A stretch of DNA of 64,000 bases. Source: Cryptomeria japonica (taxonomy: Eukaryota > Streptophyta > Pinopsida > Cupressales > Cupressaceae). Numbering within the stretch: position 1 is the first letter of the stretch; the number at the start of each line of letters is the position of its first letter. The stretch lies in the NCBI RefSeq assembly GCF_030272615.1, contig NC_081412.1, positions 340,563,370 to 340,627,369 of the forward strand. Direction: 5' to 3'. The position numbers were made by a program, and so were the translations under genes. This document shows, piece after piece, positions 58,613-64,000 of the stretch. Below the pieces are notes generated by a model that worked only from the letters and a program-made list of their open reading frames with translations, made no database searches and was not told the DNA's origin.

Positions 58613-61600
58613 ATGTATAAGAGGGATGCACCTAAGCTGAATAAGTCAAGTTTCTCTACATGGCAGAAAAGGATGAAGCTACATCTATCAAGAGTTGGAG
58701 AATATGCTATATACTATCTGGAGAATGATTTTGTTGCACCGAGCACCTATCCATTGACTATGGAAGAGATAAAGGCAAAAAAAGAACATATTCAAGCAAT
58801 GATTGAAATAACATCTACATTGATCGATTCAGAGTTTAATGATCTAGAAGGATGTACTGATGCAAAGGTAATGTGGACTAAGCTCATATCTATATATGGA
58901 GGAGATGAACATGTTCAAAGAGCAAAAGTAGATAGTTTAAGAGGACAACTTGAATCTATGAGGATGAATGAAGGTGAGAACATAACTCAGTACAATACTA
59001 GACTAAAGGAGATTGTAAATCAAATCAAAGGAGCAGGAGGAACTATTGAAGAAAAGGATGTAACAAGTAAGTTGTTAAGAACCCTTCTACCTGCCTATGA
59101 AATTCGAGTCTCTGCAATCAATGAATTGAGGTCTGTACCTAATATGCCAGTTTCCTTGGATGCTACTATTGGTAAGCTACATGCTTTTGAGTTAAGTAAT
59201 TTTGATAATAGTGGGTCATCGGTAAATAAAGTTGAATCTGCATTTAGTTCTTTTCATCTGAATGAATCTAATGATTACATTGAAAGAAAGTATAAGTACT
59301 CTGAAGGAGATCATAGTGGAGCAAGTGAAATATTTCAGAAGAACATGGAGGAGGTACACAAATTGTATGAAGAAATCAGAAAGCAAGAAGAGTTTGAAGC
59401 ACTGTTGGCCAAAAGGTTACCGAGAGTCAAAGGTAAGTATAAAGGAAAACTACCTTTGAAATGTTTCAATTGTGATAAGATTGGACATATGGCTTCTAAC
59501 TGTCCTGACAAAGATTTTACTGAAAAGAGAGATTATCGAGATGATAGACATAAAGATAACCATTACAGAGGACACCAAGACTTCAGAAGAAGAGATAGAA
59601 AGACATGCTTAATTGCTGATGAGGAATCCAAGGATGATAAATCAGATGAGACTGATACAGAGGAAGTTGTTTATGTGGCTATCAAGGATGGATCAAATGA
59701 AGAAAGGTATGAAGAAAAATCCCTAATATCTCACATAAACACTAATGATTCTTGGATTATAGATAGTGGATGCTCACATCATATGACAGGAGATAAACAC
59801 AAGTTTGTTATGTTAGAAGATTATGATGGAGGCTATGTTAGATTTGGTAATGATGCACCATGTCCGGTAAGAGGTAAAGGATCCATAGCACTTCTTGATA
59901 ATGCACGATGCAATGATGTTTATTGGGTTGAAGGTTTGAAATACAATTTGTTGAGTGTAGCACAGCTAAACAACACAAGTTACCGAATAGAATTTCAGAA
60001 AGGAATTGTCAAAGTTCATGACAAGAATGGAAAGTTAGCTGCTACCAGGACACAAACAAAAGGCAATACATTTCACCTTGACTCAACTCACAATAAGTGT
60101 TTGCATGCAAAGATTGATGATACCTGGTTATGGCATAAGAGGTTTTGTCATGTTAATTTTGATAATCTGATCAAAATAAGTAAGAAGCACTGAGTAAGAG
60201 GTCTACCGAGTCTTGAAAAACCTGAGAATGCTATGTGCCGAGGATGCCAGATGGGTAAGATGACAAGATCAAGCTTTACAAGTAAGTCTTACACTTCTAA
60301 GGGAATTTTAGATCTTGTGCACACTGATCTTTGTGGTCCTATGAAAGTTCAAAGTTATTATGGTGATAAGTATTTCATATTATTTGTAGATGACTATTCA
60401 AGGATGATGTCAGTAATGTTTTTAAAACAAAAATCAGAAGCTTTTCAAATGTTTAAATGGTACAAGGCTAGAGTTGAAAATGAAATAGGAAGACAACTGA
60501 AATGTCTTAGATCAGATAGAGGAGGAGAGTTCACATCTGATGAGTTCAACCTATTTTGCAATGATCATGGTATAAAAAGACAAGTCTCTGCACCGATAAC
60601 TCCACAGCAGAATGGAATAGCTGAAAGAAGAAACATATCTATTATGGATTGTGCTAGAACACTGATGATTGAGAAGAAGATTCCACAAATATTTTGGAGA
60701 GAAGCAATAAGCACAACTATTTACACCTTGAACCAAGTTCAATTGAAGAAAGGTACTTTGAAGACACCTTATGAAATCTGGTATGGCAAGAAACCTAATG
60801 TAAGTTATTTTATGATCTTTGGAAGTAAATGCTATGTTCATAAAGATGATAGAAATGGCAAGTTTGATCAGAAAAGTGAAGAAGGAACATTTCTAGGATA
60901 TTCTTCTAGAAGCAAATCATTTAAATGTCTGATCAAATCATCTAACAAAATAGTAGAAAGTGCAAATGTGAAAATTGATGAATTTGCAGAAAGAAATGAT
61001 GAAGGGAATTCCAAAGAACCAGAAGACTATGATGAATTTGTCTATGTGCAACCAAGAAGTCCTACCGAGATAACTGTTGAAGAAAATGAAGAAAATATCC
61101 AGTTACCGAGTGATGAAGAAGATCATACAGAGCCTACCGAGCCTGTATTAGCCAAGTATGTCAGAAGGCATCATGCACCAAGTCAGATTATAGGAGATAA
61201 GGATGATCCAGTGATGACAAGGAACAAACTGAGACAGAACACATGTTTGATATCTGAATTTGAACTGAGAATAGTGAAAGAGGCATTTAACAGTGAAGAT
61301 TGGATAAATGCTATGACAGAAGAGATTGATCAAATCAAGAAGAATGACACATGGAGACTGGTCCCAAGACCGAAGGACAAAAATGTAATCGGTACAAAGT
61401 GGATCTTTAGAAACAAGCTAAATGAAAAAGGTGAAGTCATTCAGAATAGAGCAAGACTAGTTTGCAAAGGTTATGCCCAAGAAGAAGGAATTGGTTATGG
61501 TGAGACTTTTGCACCTGTTGCTAGACTTGAAGGAGTAAGAACATTGTTGGCATATGCTGCTTTCAAGAAATTCAAGGTATATCAAATGGATGTCAAATCT

Positions 61601-62797
61601 GCATTTCTGAATGGAATATTAGAAGAAGAAGTTTTCATTGAACAACCTGAAGGATTTGTTGAAGACAATAATAAAGATCAGGTATGTAAATTGAACAAAG
61701 CTTTATATGGTCTGAAACAAGCACCCAGAGCATGGTATGAGAGATTGCACTCTTATTTGATTAAGATTGGTTTTATAAGGACAAGTGAGAACAACAACAT
61801 GTACATGAAGAATGACGAAAATGGAATAATGATCTCAGCCATATTTGTTGATGATATTATATTTTGTGGAAATGACTCTTTATGCAAGAACTTTGGAAAT
61901 GAAATGAGCATAGAATTTGAGATGTCATTAATCGGTGAGATAAAATATTTTATAGGCTTACAGATACTACAAATGAAAAATGAGATTTTCATTATCCAAT
62001 CCAAGTACATAAAGGAAATCTTGAAGAAATTTGGAATGGAGGATTCAAAACCAGTAAGTACTCCTATGACTACCAACTGTAAACTATCAAAGAATGATAT
62101 CTCTGCATCTGTTGATGAGACACTCTACCAATCCATGATTGGAAAACTACAATATGTTGTTCACAGTAGGCCAGATATAACACATGCAGTAGGTATTGTT
62201 GCAAGATTCTTTGCAGATCCTAAGGAAACACACATGACGACAATCAAAAGGATTTTCAGATACTTGAAAGGCATTGAAGATTATGGCTTAATATATCAGA
62301 AAGGAAATGGTTTTGATTTAGAAGTTTATACTGATGCTGATTGGGCAGACAACATTGATGATAGGAAAAGCACAAGTAGAGGAGCTTTCTTTTTAGGAGA
62401 AAGACTAGTGAGTTGGCTTAGCAAGAAACAAGGATGTGTTTCTCAGTCAACAGCCGAAGCTGAATATGTTGCTGCAACACTAAATTGTACCAAAATTGCA
62501 TGGATCAAACAACTGTTGGAAGGTATACATGAGAAAGTTACCGAGCCAGTAACTATATTATGTGACAATACTAGTGCCATTAATATTTTAAAAAATCCTG
62601 TTATGCACTCTAAGACAAAGCACATATCTATCAAATATCATTATCTTAGAGAAGAAGCTCAAGAGAAGAAAGTGGTGTTGGAATATGTTAGCACAAAGGA
62701 GCAAATAGCAGATATCTTCACCAAGCCACTACCAAAGGACACTTTCGAATATCTCAGAAGTAAGTTAGGGGTCCTACCCCTATCTTCTACTCACTGA
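58613..62797 (+). pseudogene. Copia gag-pol polyprotein, one in-frame stop
   Basis: A single frame of about 1394 codons is broken only by TGA at 60191-60193. Gag runs from MYKRDAPKLNKSSFSTWQKR, with zinc knuckle CFNCDKIGHMASNC (residues about 284-297); protease DSGCSHHMTG follows (about 384). Integrase has HKRFCHVNF before the stop and [24 protein letters not shown] and [10 protein letters not shown] after it. Reverse transcriptase has [12 protein letters not shown] and [10 protein letters not shown]; RNase H has [25 protein letters not shown] and [12 protein letters not shown]. Order and lengths match full Ty1/copia polyproteins. The stop lies in the integrase zinc domain and fits CGA-to-TGA. 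The downstream 854-codon part is fully open. Confidence 0.95.
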
Positions 62798-63237
62798 CTG
62801 AGTTCGGTGACAACATCAATTCGATGACTCCATTGAATATCTTTTGGGGAGTTGATGCTGGAGTGACACACTTTAGAATGTTTTCTAAAAGTGTACTGGA
62901 AGTAATACTAGAATTAATAATACAGAGAATGCTACAGGAAACAAGAATTAAAGACAAATGCTCTGACCGAGACTCAGTTGATACACAACATCAGGAAATA
63001 ACTTCTTATAGAAAGAAATTATGTTTTAGTTCTTTTCTTTTTGGCATTGTTGTCAAAGGGGGAGAAGACCTACCAAAGGGGGAAAAGACTAATAAATGGG
63101 AGAAGACTGAAAGAAGACTACAGATTGAAATAAAGACTGAAAAACAGAAGAGAAGTCTAATGTATGGGGGAGAGCATTTCAAGCATTTCAGAATCACAAC
63201 AATCCGAATATTTTAAAGGTCAAATCAATTGGGAGTT
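62798..63237 (+). other. 3' untranslated region with repeated PPT-like runs
   Basis: This lies between the pol stop and the 3' LTR. It contains aaagggggagaag (63055), aaagggggaaaag (63075) and aaatgggagaagac (63094), all stronger polypurine tracts than the sequence abutting the LTR (attgggagtt). A 130-codon frame (62824-63216) runs through it without recognisable features. Confidence 0.7.
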
Positions 63238-64000
63238 TGTTGGCAATATTATATTATAACAAACATTGAAAGATTGTTGACATTTCAATAAGGTTGTTGA
63301 TGATTATGGACATAACCGATTAAAGATATTTTACTATCTTGATATTATTATTTTGTCATTGATGTCAAGAAATTGATTTTCTAATTCAGTATGATGTTGC
63401 CATATCTTGAGAAGTATGATAAGAAGATTATAAAGAAGTCGGTAAAAGACACAGGAAAGAATATGATGAATAAGGGGATAAGTTATTCAATGGGCAACTA
63501 CTACCGAGTCAGACAATGATGAGATCATGATGTTTTAGATTATTTTAACATCATACATATGTTGTAAAATGTAAAGGTTAATACTATACTATGTTATCAA
63601 GCAAAGAACTTAGTCAGTAAACCCTAAGGAACCTAGTTGGTAAACCCTAAGGAACCTAGTCGGTAAACCCTAAGGTTATCGCTATCGGTTAATGAAGGTA
63701 GAATGTCTACCGAGTGAAGTTTAGTATTCACCGAGTTACAACCGAGCTATAACAGAATGCATTAAATGTTTACATGTGATATTTAATGAAAGAAGCTGAT
63801 GAGCTGGAGTGGATCAATGATTGGTAAGCCATGGAAGAAGTTTGCTAACGAATCTAAGGCAATGGAAAGTCGACAGGAAGATCTATAGCTCAGATTGAAC
63901 CGCATTACCCTAACACAAGTTCCAAGGTGAATATGCAAGTTCCAAGGTGGGGTAAAATGTTTTTAGATCGAAAGATACAATGAATCTGGACAAGATTGAA
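63238..64000 (+). repeat. 3' LTR of the copia element, cut by the window end
   Basis: This is a direct repeat of the first 750-760 bases of the 57015 LTR, with scattered differences, three telo-box units (63606-63674) and the 12-base length difference near 63290. Because the window ends inside it, the TSD cannot be checked. Confidence 0.93.
63606..63674 (+). repeat. Three 23-bp telo-box tandem units in the 3' LTR
   Basis: Units of 23 bases start at 63606, 63629 and 63652, each containing taaaccctaag; the 5' LTR has two. Confidence 0.9.

Overview
The window is plant nuclear DNA. It contains plant-type L1 LINE, Ty1/copia and Ty3/gypsy chromovirus proteins, primer-binding sites complementary to initiator tRNA-Met, and one exon resembling the phenylcoumaran benzylic ether reductase/isoflavone reductase family with a GTAAGT splice donor. 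It is AT-rich, has no intact host gene, and is almost wholly retroelements inserted into one another, as in gymnosperms and other large plant genomes. The species cannot be read from the sequence.

Layout. 1-2857: low-complexity remnants, including inverted 14-mers at 1 and 1821 and an LTR-like 3' end. About 2858-39470: an old Tat-like gypsy element (LTR end at 3956, gag from 4814, protease near 8730-9372) that hosts a stack of insertions, most with readable target-site duplications (TSDs). They are a solo LTR (5827-6617, TSD ctctt), a TRIM-like minus-strand element (6651-8394), a minus-strand gag-protease-only gypsy (9495-13132, TSD cctac), a 2.65-kb solo LTR (13812-16459, TSD caaat/caaac), a minus-strand L1 LINE (16594-31146, 15-bp TSD) and a minus-strand chromovirus (31307-39182, TSD cttgg). 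The LINE itself carries a copia element (21761-27797, TSD atttc) and an unidentified insert of about 830 bp.

39470-50500 holds two degenerate minus-strand genes of unknown function. One (X2) is split by a solo LTR (40812-42450, TSD gggta). The other (X1, 48797-44992) lies behind a TATA box flanked by an array of about twenty degenerate palindromic repeats. 50535-52965 is a copia-like gag tail with several zinc knuckles followed by a 465-codon accessory ORF in place of pol. 53000-53900 is a mosaic of duplicated gag pieces, intron-like sequence and a reductase exon. 54280-57014 is a decayed gypsy pol. 57015 to the end is a nearly intact copia element (LTR, gag-pol with one stop, truncated 3' LTR).

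Three points stand out. (1) The LINE has a third long ORF after RNase H, and both ORF junctions are overlapping start/stop pairs. (2) Large accessory ORFs with a similar hydrophobic motif and a basic or coiled-coil tail occur in three unrelated elements. (3) Nearly every in-frame stop in the younger elements is TAG, TAA or TGA where CAG, CAA or CGA is expected, the pattern left by deamination of methylated CHG and CG cytosines.
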